This document shows positions 23,402 to 31,231 of a DNA stretch of 38,775 bases, piece by piece (the first letter of the stretch is position 1; each line of letters opens with the position of its first letter). The notes beneath the pieces are model-generated. The model worked only from the letters and a program-made list of their open reading frames with translations. It made no database searches and had not been told where the DNA came from. The position numbers were made by a program, and so were the translations under genes. Origin of the DNA: a virus; IMG/VR virus record IMGVR_UViG_3300045950_000166, positions 1-38,775 of that record. One strand, written 5' to 3'.

Positions 23402-24608
23402 TGAGCAGTCCGTTGCGGCGAAGGAGCGTCATGATCCGGCCCTCGAACTGCTGACGCTTGAACATGGCGTGTGCCGGCGGCTTCAGCTTGACGGTCACCT
23501 TCTTCGCCGACTTGCCGCCGGTCGCGAAATGAACGCGGATGACGATGTGGTTGAGGCGCCAATCCGACCCGAGACGAGCGCCCCGCATCATCTCGCCCAA
23601 CCTGGCCAGGGCATTGTCGCGTCCGTCGCGCGCAACATAGGAGTAGAAGGTTCGTGTCTCGCCGGTCTTCGGATCGGCGCCGACGCGGTCGACCTGGACC
23701 TCGGTGATCTGGACCCGCTGGATGCCCGGATCGAAGTCATGGTTGAACGCGAAGCCGAAGCCCGCGCGTTGCACCGGGTCGAGCGTGTAGAGGTTCTGGG
23801 CGTCGTCGCCGGCGAAGAATTCGGGCTTGCCCAGGACCTTGTGGGCGAACAGTTCCGCGAGGTCGCCGCGACGCGCCTTGGCGATGCCGCCGATCTTCAA
23901 CAGGCCCGTCGTTGAGTTGTAGGACAGCACCGCGTGTTCGGCGGCGCGGAAGCTGATCACGCGCTTCTGGTCCTTTTGCAGGACATCGGTCGTGGTGATC
24001 GGAGAGCCATGCTCGATCACCAGAACGAGTTCGTCGGCATCGTCATACCAGCCGGCGCGGCAATAATTGCTGCGGAGATCCTGTTCGAACATCGCGGCGG
24101 CGGCGGTTTCAAATTCGGCCTTTGCGCGATCGTCCATGATCGCCTCGACGCCTTCGTCGCGGCCTACGAACTCGGCGAGCGACGTGCGCGCCATGAGCGC
24201 CATCATGTCCGACGCGGCGTCAAAAACGTCGGGATGATCGAGGAAGACGCGCAGGGCGACGTGCTTGGGATCCTGGTGAACCTCCGGCTCGTCATCCTTC
24301 GCTTCGGGTGTCACGCGGATCCCGAGCCGCGCGGCCTGCTGAAGAATAATGTCGAGGCCTGCCGCGTTACCGATCTCCGCGATCCGGTGCAGGTCGGCGA
24401 CGAGTCCTTCCGGGTAGTTCTCCTCCGGGCCTGCGAAGAAATCCTGGACGGCGCTGCGTGCCTCGTCCTGCGCGGCCTCGTTCCTGAAGATCCCAAGGTC
24501 CAGCCCGTTCAGGGCATCGCCGTGGCGCTCGAACAGGCGGCCCAGCAGGCCGAGGTCGACGGTTCGGGTAAACTTGGGATTGACGAATTTCTTCAGGTTC
24601 TTAGCCAT
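23361..24608 (-). CDS. Unrecognised 415-aa protein
   Basis: It starts MAKNLKKFVNPKFTRTVDLG. I know no family for it. The N-terminal 110 residues are acidic and helical. The middle contains MARTSLAEFVGRDEGVEAIM and a beta-rich segment (LVLVIEHGSPITTTDVLQKD, RVISFRAAEHAVLSYNSTTG). The C-terminal part has strands such as WRLNHIVIRVHFATGGKSAK and ends MTLLRRNGLLNDRD. There are only one or two Cys and no membrane segment. The ATG has only a weak ribosome site. It is the first gene of a two-gene minus-strand unit with the 311-aa protein and is transcribed away from the recombinase cassette. Confidence 0.7.
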   Translation of the reverse strand: MAKNLKKFVNPKFTRTVDLGLLGRLFERHGDALNGLDLGIFRNEAAQDEARSAVQDFFAGPEENYPEGLVADLHRIAEIGNAAGLDIILQQAARLGIRVTPEAKDDEPEVHQDPKHVALRVFLDHPDVFDAASDMMALMARTSLAEFVGRDEGVEAIMDDRAKAEFETAAAAMFEQDLRSNYCRAGWYDDADELVLVIEHGSPITTTDVLQKDQKRVISFRAAEHAVLSYNSTTGLLKIGGIAKARRGDLAELFAHKVLGKPEFFAGDDAQNLYTLDPVQRAGFGFAFNHDFDPGIQRVQITEVQVDRVGADPKTGETRTFYSYVARDGRDNALARLGEMMRGARLGSDWRLNHIVIRVHFATGGKSAKKVTVKLKPPAHAMFKRQQFEGRIMTLLRRNGLLNDRDAAQAAVAAE

Positions 24609-24725
24609 CTCAGCCGCCCATAATTGCCTCGCATTTGTTCATCTTACGTTCTTATCGCAAATGCCTAGCGGAGTCGATTCAAAAGCCATCGCCTTGGGAC
24701 GGATCGTCCGCACCGTGAGTAGAGG

Positions 24726-24748
24726 CCAAGGGAATCCAATCCCTTAGG
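24726..24748 (+). promoter_or_regulatory. Inverted repeat overlapping the ribosome site of the recombinase cassette
   Basis: AAGGGA (24728-24733) and TCCCTT (24740-24745) form a six-base-pair hairpin with a six-base loop. The downstream arm runs into the AGGTGAT that serves as ribosome site for the ATG at 24760. It may be an operator or an RNA hairpin that limits translation of the cassette. The pairing is seen; the role is inference. Confidence 0.4.
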
Positions 24749-24759
24749 TGATCTCTGCG

Positions 24760-24963
24760 ATGGACATGCCGAACCCGATCCACCCCGGGCATATGACGCC
24801 GGACGAGCGAATCGGGGAGGTCTGCAGGATTCTTGCGCGCGGGCTGGTTCGGCTCAAGGCACGCCAGTCAAGGCAAGTATCTGGCGACCGCGGAGAAAGT
24901 TGCCTTCACTTCCCGCCCGACCGGAGCGGTCATGGAACTCCAATTTGCAAAGGAGACGCATGA
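24760..24963 (+). CDS. Small conserved leader protein of DUF2924-recombinase cassette
   Basis: 67 aa from the ATG at 24760 (MDMPNPIHPGHMTPDERIGE); an ATG four codons earlier is less well placed relative to AGGTGA. The pattern ILARGLVRLKARQSR followed by GESCLHFPPDRSGHG is typical of the short protein that precedes DUF2924 in alphaproteobacterial islands. The stop overlaps the DUF2924 start by four bases (ATGA). Function is unknown; its constant position suggests a role in control of, or cooperation with, the recombinase. Confidence 0.8.
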   Translation: MDMPNPIHPGHMTPDERIGEVCRILARGLVRLKARQSRQVSGDRGESCLHFPPDRSGHGTPICKGDA

Positions 24964-25412
24964 CCATGACAGACACCGTCCTGGCTCGGCTGGCCGCGCT
25001 GAAGACCACGCCGACGCCCGACCTCAAGAAGCAGTGGCGCGAACTCTTCGACACGGAGGCGCCGCCTTACAATCGGCGTTTCCTCGAAAGCCGGCTCGCC
25101 TATCGGATCCAGGAATTGGCCTATGGCGGTTTGAAGCCCGCGACCGTCGAGCGCCTCGAGGCCCTGGGCGAGCAGCTCGACGGTGGCAACATCGTGCTGC
25201 GCCGGATCCGCGCCGACGACAAGCCGATCGCCGGCACGCGGCTGATCCGCGAATGGCAGGGCGTCGAGCACACCGTCACGGTGCTGAACGACGGTTATGA
25301 ATGGCAGGGGCGGCCTTACCGCTCGCTCTCCGCCATCGCGCGCGCCATCACCGGCACCCGCTGGAACGGCTGGATCTTCTTCGGCCTCAAGAACCGGCGA
25401 GGCCAAGCATGA
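24960..25412 (+). CDS. DUF2924 family protein
   Basis: 150 aa from the ATG at 24960 with AAGGAG five bases upstream (MTMTDTVLARLAALKTTPTP). The signature DLKKQWRELFDTEAPPYNRR, followed by FLESRLAYRIQELAYGGLKP and a C-terminal YRSLSAIARAITGTRWNGWI with FFGLK, is unmistakable DUF2924. The C-terminal part is a small RAMA-like/wHTH unit. These proteins are almost always encoded just before a large serine recombinase and probably assist it, perhaps as a directionality or DNA-binding factor. It overlaps the recombinase start by four bases. Confidence 0.92.
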   Translation: MTMTDTVLARLAALKTTPTPDLKKQWRELFDTEAPPYNRRFLESRLAYRIQELAYGGLKPATVERLEALGEQLDGGNIVLRRIRADDKPIAGTRLIREWQGVEHTVTVLNDGYEWQGRPYRSLSAIARAITGTRWNGWIFFGLKNRRGQA

Positions 25413-26740
25413 CGAAATCACCCGCATCCACCAAATCTATCCGGAAGCTGCGCTGCGCGGTCTATACGCGCAAGTCGACGGAAGAAGGGCTGGAGATGGA
25501 ATTCAACAGCCTCGACGCCCAGCGCGAGGCTTGTGAGGCCTATATCGCCAGCCAGAAGGCCGAAGGCTGGGTGCTCTATCCTGAGTCCTATGATGACGGC
25601 GGCTTCTCGGGCGGCACGCTCGACCGGCCGGCGCTGAAGCGCCTGCTCGCCGACATCGAGGACGGCCGGATCGACGTTGTCGTGGTCTACAAGATCGATC
25701 GGCTCAGCCGCTCGCTGATGGATTTCGCCAAGCTGGTCGAGGTGTTCGATCGCGGCGGCGTTACCTTCGTCAGCGTGACCCAGTCGTTCAACACCACGAC
25801 GTCCATGGGGCGGCTTACGCTCAACATCCTGCTCAGCTTCGCCCAGTTCGAGCGCGAGGTTATCGGCGAGCGCATCCGGGACAAGATCGCCGCCTCGCGC
25901 AAACGCGGCATGTGGATGGGCGGCTTCGTGCCGCTCGGCTACGAGGTCAGGGACCGCAAGCTGGTGATCAATGATGCCGAGGCCGCGACGGTCCGGATGA
26001 TCTTCGAGCGCTTCGTCGAGGTGGGTTCGGCGACGGCGCTGGCTCGGGCGCTCGCCGCCGAGGGTGTGCGGACGCGGCGCGGACGGCTCGTCGACAAGGG
26101 GTTTCTCTACAAGCTGCTCAACAACCGGGTTTATATCGGTGACGCCGTGCACAAGGGCACGGCCTATCCCGGCGAGCACGAAGCCATCATCACGCGCGCC
26201 TTGTGGGACAAGGTGCACGGAATCCTGCGCGAAAGCCCGAGGATGCGCGCGGGCCGGACACGGGCCGCGACCCCGGCTCTTCTGAAGGGCCTCATCTTCG
26301 GGCCGACCGGCTGCGCCATGACGCCGACGCACACGCGGCGCGGTGACAAGCTCTACCGCTACTATGTCAGCCAGTCGGTCCTGAAGCGCGGCGCCGATGC
26401 CTGCCCGGTCGGGCGCGTGCCCGCCGCTGAGATCGAGGGCGCGGTTGTCGACCAGCTGCGCGGCCTCCTCCGGGCCCCGAAGGTGATCGTCGGCACATGG
26501 CGATCGGCACGACCCGAGATCGATGGTCTGTCCGAGGCTGAGGTCAGGGAAGCCCTGGAAGGGCTGGACCCGCTGTGGGACGAGCTGTTCCCGGCCGAGC
26601 AGGCGCGCGTCGTCCAACTCCTCGTCGAGCGCGTGGAGGTCGGACAGGGAGGCGTCGATATCCGCCTCCGCGTCGATGGGCTGGCTCGTCTGGTTCATGA
26701 GCTTGGCGGCATGGCCGACGATCCGCGGAGGGCAGCATGA
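25409..26740 (+). CDS. Large serine recombinase (integrase/resolvase family)
   Basis: 443 aa from the ATG at 25409 (MTKSPASTKSIRKLRCAVYT). The catalytic N-terminal domain (about 12-155) has YTRKSTEEGLEMEFNSLDAQ, with the nucleophile Ser in YTRKS, VVVYKIDRLSRSLMDFAKLV, and FEREVIGERIRDKIAASRKR. The recombinase domain follows (YEVRDRKLVINDAEAATVRM, VDKGFLYKLLNNRVYIGDAV). Then comes a zinc-ribbon-like segment (LIFGPTGCAMTPTHTRRGDK) and a C-terminal coiled part. It is the only integrase-type gene in the window and could excise or integrate the prophage or island. Attachment sites are not identifiable by eye. Confidence 0.95.
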   Translation: MTKSPASTKSIRKLRCAVYTRKSTEEGLEMEFNSLDAQREACEAYIASQKAEGWVLYPESYDDGGFSGGTLDRPALKRLLADIEDGRIDVVVVYKIDRLSRSLMDFAKLVEVFDRGGVTFVSVTQSFNTTTSMGRLTLNILLSFAQFEREVIGERIRDKIAASRKRGMWMGGFVPLGYEVRDRKLVINDAEAATVRMIFERFVEVGSATALARALAAEGVRTRRGRLVDKGFLYKLLNNRVYIGDAVHKGTAYPGEHEAIITRALWDKVHGILRESPRMRAGRTRAATPALLKGLIFGPTGCAMTPTHTRRGDKLYRYYVSQSVLKRGADACPVGRVPAAEIEGAVVDQLRGLLRAPKVIVGTWRSARPEIDGLSEAEVREALEGLDPLWDELFPAEQARVVQLLVERVEVGQGGVDIRLRVDGLARLVHELGGMADDPRRAA

Positions 26741-27141
26741 GAGCCGGCGACGCCGCCACCGATGACGGGCGCACGCTGACGGTCCGTGTGCCTCTGACCC
26801 TCCGGAAGCGTGGCGGGCGCAAGCAGGTGGTGATGCCCGAGGGGGCCTGTTGGGGCCAGCCCCGCCCGCGCGTCGACAACACCATGGTCAAGGCGATCGC
26901 CCGGGCCCACCGCTGGAAGCGCCTCATGGAGAGCGGCCGATTCGCCTCGGTGACCGAACTGGCCGAGGCCGAAAAGATCAACCAGTCCTACCTGTGCCGG
27001 GTCCTGCGCCTGACCCTGCTGGCCCCGGACATCGTCGAGGCGATTCTCGACGGAAGGCAGCCGGCCGCCTTGCAGATGGACGCTCTGTTGAAGCCCATGC
27101 CGCTAGAGTGGGCGGCACAGCGAGCTGCGCTGGGCCTCTGA
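26737..27141 (+). CDS. Helix-turn-helix protein of the recombinase cassette
   Basis: 134 aa, starting MRAGDAATDDGRTLTVRVPL. A basic N-terminus (LRKRGGRKQVVMPEG) is followed by a HTH-like segment SGRFASVTELAEAEKINQSY with LCRVLRLTLLAPDIVEAILD, ending in MPLEWAAQR. Such proteins regularly follow this type of serine recombinase and may act as excision or regulatory factors. The start overlaps the recombinase stop by four bases. The gene ends 88 bases before the palindrome that opens the defence operon. Confidence 0.85.
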   Translation: MRAGDAATDDGRTLTVRVPLTLRKRGGRKQVVMPEGACWGQPRPRVDNTMVKAIARAHRWKRLMESGRFASVTELAEAEKINQSYLCRVLRLTLLAPDIVEAILDGRQPAALQMDALLKPMPLEWAAQRAALGL

Positions 27142-27228
27142 CGCCGATCGCCGGCCACGAAACCGCGCGCCCGTCAAGTTTCTATTGCCCGGCGATCATC
27201 TCTCCACTAGCGTTATCGAAGAGCCCAG

Positions 27229-27248
27229 TAACTAGGCATGCCTAGTTA
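27229..27248. promoter_or_regulatory. Perfect 20-bp palindrome, probable operator of the WYL regulator
   Basis: TAACTAGGCA is followed immediately by its reverse complement TGCCTAGTTA, with no mismatch and no spacer. It lies 30 bases before the GTG start of the WYL-domain gene, where a repressor site would block initiation of the whole defence operon. CapW/BrxR-type regulators bind such inverted repeats. The palindrome is seen; the partner is inferred. Confidence 0.75.
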
Positions 27249-27278
27249 ACGGACGGATCATGTCATTGGGAGTCCAGG

Positions 27279-28166
27279 GTGGCGACAGCGAAGGCCGATC
27301 TGCGATGGGGGGTCGAGCAACGACTCGAATTCATCGAGTTCCGGCTGTTTTGGGAGGGGCATGTGAACCGGGGCGATCTGATGGAGGCGTTCGGGGTGTC
27401 GGTGAATCAGGCGTCCACTGACCTGAACCGCTATATCGGAATGGCGCCGCAGAACATCCACTACGACAAGAGCGCTCGCGCCTATGTCCGCGGTGCAGAG
27501 TTCGCTCCACAGTTCCTGAAACCCGACGCGAACCGCTATCTCGCGCAGCTTAGATCAGTCGCCGACGGAATTCTGGATCGCGCCGATGCGTGGATCGGAC
27601 AGTTTCCCCCCTACGATGCAGCGCCGACGCCCGTGCGGGGCGTTAATGCCAAGACGCTGCGCGCAGTGGTCGCTGCGATCCGCCGGTCCGAAGCGATCGA
27701 GGTCAAGTATCAGTCGCTGTCGCGGCCGGAGCCGCGCTGGCGTTGGATTGCGCCACACGCAATCGGCTTCGACGGGTTCCGCTGGCATACCCGGGCGTTC
27801 TGTCTCAGCGACCGAAGCTTCAAGGACTTCCTGCTTTCGCGGATCATCGAGACCCGCGGCACCAAGCCAAGCGAGATGGGATCAGAGGCGGATCAAGATT
27901 GGAATGACGAAGTGGTGCTTGAGATCGGACCCCATCCCGATCTCTCAGATACCCAGAAGAAGGTGATCGCACTGGATTACGGGATGCGTGGAGGACGAGC
28001 GAAAATCCGGGTTCGAAAGGCGTTGCTCTACTACGCGCTCCGCAGGCTTGGCCTCGATACCGATCCGGCCGCGCGCCGTCCTCAAGATCAACAGATCGTA
28101 TTGCTCAATCGGGATGCAGCTGGCCCGAGCTTGCCGCGGCAGGACAATGGAGAGGTTCGGGTATGA
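27279..28166 (+). CDS. WYL-domain transcriptional regulator (CapW/BrxR-like)
   Basis: 295 aa. The GTG start at 27279 follows GGGAG by several bases. Residues 10-70 form a winged helix (FIEFRLFWEGHVNRGDLMEA, then FGVSVNQASTDLNRYIGMAP). Residues 115-190 are the WYL domain (AIEVKYQSLSRPEPRWRWIA, PHAIGFDGFRWHTRAFCLSD), followed by a WCX-like end with LALDYGMRGG-type VIALDYGMRGGRAKIRV. This architecture is that of regulators which repress BREX, CBASS and other defence operons until a ligand is sensed. It is the first gene of the operon, overlaps the next by four bases, and is preceded by a perfect palindrome. Confidence 0.9.
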   Translation: MATAKADLRWGVEQRLEFIEFRLFWEGHVNRGDLMEAFGVSVNQASTDLNRYIGMAPQNIHYDKSARAYVRGAEFAPQFLKPDANRYLAQLRSVADGILDRADAWIGQFPPYDAAPTPVRGVNAKTLRAVVAAIRRSEAIEVKYQSLSRPEPRWRWIAPHAIGFDGFRWHTRAFCLSDRSFKDFLLSRIIETRGTKPSEMGSEADQDWNDEVVLEIGPHPDLSDTQKKVIALDYGMRGGRAKIRVRKALLYYALRRLGLDTDPAARRPQDQQIVLLNRDAAGPSLPRQDNGEVRV

Positions 28167-31100
28167 GCGAGACATTCTTCGAACGCCCGATCCTGAACTC
28201 GCCCTACGAGTATCCGCGCCGACATTGGGAACTCGATGAGGACGGGCAGCCAACCAATCGGATCATCGAGACACGGCGCCGATCCGACCTCATCACCCCG
28301 GTTCCGAAGCCGAAGAAGCGCCGCCAGGGACGCGGCAATCAGGCTCAGATGATCTTTGGCGATGACACCGGCCTGTCATCGGAGGAGCAGGAGTACAACC
28401 CCACTCCGATCATCAACGAGGTCCGCACCTACGTCGAGGAATGGCGCAGGCTGCCCAACCCCGACCAGTGGCTGGTCACGCCGGAAACGGCGCGCCTGCT
28501 GACGCATTGGCGTCACCACAAATTCGAGAGTATTCGTCCATTCTTCTGCCAGATCGAAGCCGTCGAGACAGCAATCTGGCTCACTGAGGTCGCGCCGAAG
28601 CTCGGCGCACGGACGAAGAAATTCTGGGCTCACATCGAGGGCGGCAACGCGCAGGCCAATCCGGAGCTCATGCGCCTGGCGCTGAAGCTCGCCACCGGCG
28701 CCGGTAAGACGACCGTAATGGCGATGCTGATAGCCTGGCAGACGGTGAATGCTGTCCGCCATCCGAACAGCAAGCAGTTCTCGCGCGGCTTTCTGGTCGT
28801 CGCGCCGGGCATCACCATCAAGGATCGCCTGCGCGTCCTCATGCCCAACGATCCGGAGAGCTACTACCGGCACCGCGAGATCGTGCCGCCCGACATGCTC
28901 GCCGATATCGACCGGGCCAAGATCGTCATCACCAACTATCACGCCTTCAAATTGCGCGAGCGCATTTCCGTCTCCAAAGGCACCCGCACCGCCCTGGAAG
29001 GCTGGCGCGGCGAGACGCTGCAGACGCTGGAGACCGAAGGCCAGATGCTTCAGCGAGTCATGCCCGAACTCATGGGGCTAAAGAACATCGTCGTTCTGAA
29101 TGACGAGGCGCATCATTGCTATCGCGAGCGGGTGAAGGACGCCGAAGGCGAAACTGAAGCTGACCTCAAGGGCGAGGATAAGGACGAGGCCAAGGCAAAC
29201 AACGAGGCCGCCCGGATGTGGATCTCGGGGCTCGAGGCGGTCAAGCGTAAGCTTGGGATATCGCTCGTCTACGACCTCTCGGCCACGCCCTTCTTTTTGC
29301 GCGGCTCGGGTTATGCGGAAGGCACCCTGTTCCCGTGGACCATGAGCGACTTCTCCCTCATGGACGCGATCGAATGCGGGATCGTGAAGCTGCCGCGCGT
29401 TCCGGTCGCCGACAATATTCCAGGCGGCGACACGCCGAAGTTCCGCAATCTATGGGAGCACATCGGCAAGAAGCTGCCGAAGAAGGGCCGCAGCGCAGGC
29501 AAGTCGCTCGATCCGCTGAGCCTGCCGGCGGAGCTGCTGACCGCGCTCGAAGCGCTCTATGGCCACTATCAGAAAACGTTCGAGCTCTGGGAGAACGAGG
29601 GCATCGGCGTGCCGCCGGTCTTCATTGTGGTGTGCAACAACACCTCGACCTCGGAGCTGATCTACAAGTACGTCTCCGGCTTCCATCGCGAGAACGACGA
29701 CGGCTCCACGACGCTGGAGAACGGCCGCCTGGCGCTGTTCCGCAATTACGACGACTACGGAAACCGCATCGCTCGTCCGAACACGATCCTGATCGACTCG
29801 GCCCAGCTCGAATCCGGCGAAGCCCTCGACAAGGACTTCCGCGAGATGGCGGGCGACGAGATCGAGCGCTTCCGCCGAGAGATGATCGAGCGTACCGGCG
29901 ACGTCCACGCCGCCGACAGCATTGACGACGCCACGCTCTTGCGCGAGGTCATGAACACCGTTGGCAAGAAGGGTCGGCTTGGCGAACAGGTGCGCTGTGT
30001 CGTCTCGGTCTCGATGCTGACGGAGGGATGGGACGCCAACACCGTCACCCATATCCTCGGCGTTCGCGCCTTCGGCACGCAGCTGCTGTGCGAGCAGGTG
30101 GTCGGCCGCGGCCTGCGTCGTCAGTCCTATGACCTCAACGAGGAAGGGCTGTTCAACGTGGAGTATGCCGACGTGCTCGGCATTCCGTTCGACTTTGCTG
30201 CCAAACCGGTCGTCTCCCCACCCGCCAAACCGCGCGAGACGGTGCGGGTCCATGCCGTCAAACCGGACCGCGATGCGCTGGAGATCGTCTTTCCGCGCGT
30301 CGAGGGCTATCGCGTCGAACTGCCCGACGAGCGGCTGGAGGCGGCCTTCGGGCGGGATCACGTCCTCCATCTGACGCCGGAACTTGTCGGTCCATCTGTG
30401 ACCAAGAACCAGGGCATCATCGGCGAGGGTGTCGATCTGACTGTCGCGCATCTGGAGGACATGCGGTCCTCGACCGTCCTGTTCCACCTCGCGCGACACC
30501 TTCTCTACAACAAGTACCGCGATCCGGGAGAGGAGCCGAAGCTCCATTTGTTCGGGCAGCTCAAGCGCATCACGCGCCAATGGCTCGAAGGCGGGTATCT
30601 CAAGTGCTCGGGCGGAACCTATCCCGCGCAGCTGATCTACAAGGAGATCGCCGACATGGCGGCCGAGCGGATCAAGGCCGCCATCACTGAAACGCTCGCC
30701 GGCGATCGGCCGGTCAAAGCGATCCTCGACGCCTACAACCCCACCGGCTCGACGGCCTTCGTCAACTTCACGACGTCGAAGGAAACACGCTGGCAGACCG
30801 ACCCGCGCAAGTGCCACGTGAACTGGGTCGTTTGCGACAGCGATTGGGAAGCGGAGTTCTGCCGCGTGGCGGAGGCGCACCCCAAGGTTCGGGCCTACGT
30901 CAAGAACCAGAACCTCGGTCTCGAAGTGCCCTACCTGATGGGTTCGACGCCCCGAAAATACATCCCGGACTTCATCGTCCAGGTGGACGACGGCCATCCA
31001 GAACCGCTGAACCTCATCGTCGAGATCAAGGGCTTCCGCGGCGAGGACGCGAAGGAGAAGGCGAACACCATGCGCGCCTATTGGGTGCCGGGCGTCAACA

Positions 31101-31231
31101 ACCTCGAACGTTACGGCCGCTGGGCCTTCGCCGAGTTCACGGCCGTCTACGAGATCGAGGCGGAGTTCAACAAACTGATCGCTGCGCAGTGTGAACACGC
31201 TGCCGCAGCCGTCGTCGATCACGAGGTGTGA
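28163..31231 (+). CDS. Type III-like restriction endonuclease, BPTD_3080 family (helicase-nuclease)
   Basis: 1022 aa, starting MSETFFERPILNSPYEYPRR, the N-terminus typical of this family. Superfamily 2 motifs are in order: Walker A LATGAGKTT (Lys 182), DEAH-type NDEAHHCY (Asp 314), YDLSATPFF near 372 and EQVVGRGLRRQ at 644-654. A C-terminal PD-(D/E)XK nuclease has YIPDFIV with Asp 936 and VEIKGF with Glu 954 and Lys 956. It is comparable in size to EcoP15I Res (about 970 aa). It should translocate on and cut unmodified DNA together with the methyltransferase encoded two genes downstream. All motifs are intact. Confidence 0.92.
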   Translation: MSETFFERPILNSPYEYPRRHWELDEDGQPTNRIIETRRRSDLITPVPKPKKRRQGRGNQAQMIFGDDTGLSSEEQEYNPTPIINEVRTYVEEWRRLPNPDQWLVTPETARLLTHWRHHKFESIRPFFCQIEAVETAIWLTEVAPKLGARTKKFWAHIEGGNAQANPELMRLALKLATGAGKTTVMAMLIAWQTVNAVRHPNSKQFSRGFLVVAPGITIKDRLRVLMPNDPESYYRHREIVPPDMLADIDRAKIVITNYHAFKLRERISVSKGTRTALEGWRGETLQTLETEGQMLQRVMPELMGLKNIVVLNDEAHHCYRERVKDAEGETEADLKGEDKDEAKANNEAARMWISGLEAVKRKLGISLVYDLSATPFFLRGSGYAEGTLFPWTMSDFSLMDAIECGIVKLPRVPVADNIPGGDTPKFRNLWEHIGKKLPKKGRSAGKSLDPLSLPAELLTALEALYGHYQKTFELWENEGIGVPPVFIVVCNNTSTSELIYKYVSGFHRENDDGSTTLENGRLALFRNYDDYGNRIARPNTILIDSAQLESGEALDKDFREMAGDEIERFRREMIERTGDVHAADSIDDATLLREVMNTVGKKGRLGEQVRCVVSVSMLTEGWDANTVTHILGVRAFGTQLLCEQVVGRGLRRQSYDLNEEGLFNVEYADVLGIPFDFAAKPVVSPPAKPRETVRVHAVKPDRDALEIVFPRVEGYRVELPDERLEAAFGRDHVLHLTPELVGPSVTKNQGIIGEGVDLTVAHLEDMRSSTVLFHLARHLLYNKYRDPGEEPKLHLFGQLKRITRQWLEGGYLKCSGGTYPAQLIYKEIADMAAERIKAAITETLAGDRPVKAILDAYNPTGSTAFVNFTTSKETRWQTDPRKCHVNWVVCDSDWEAEFCRVAEAHPKVRAYVKNQNLGLEVPYLMGSTPRKYIPDFIVQVDDGHPEPLNLIVEIKGFRGEDAKEKANTMRAYWVPGVNNLERYGRWAFAEFTAVYEIEAEFNKLIAAQCEHAAAAVVDHEV

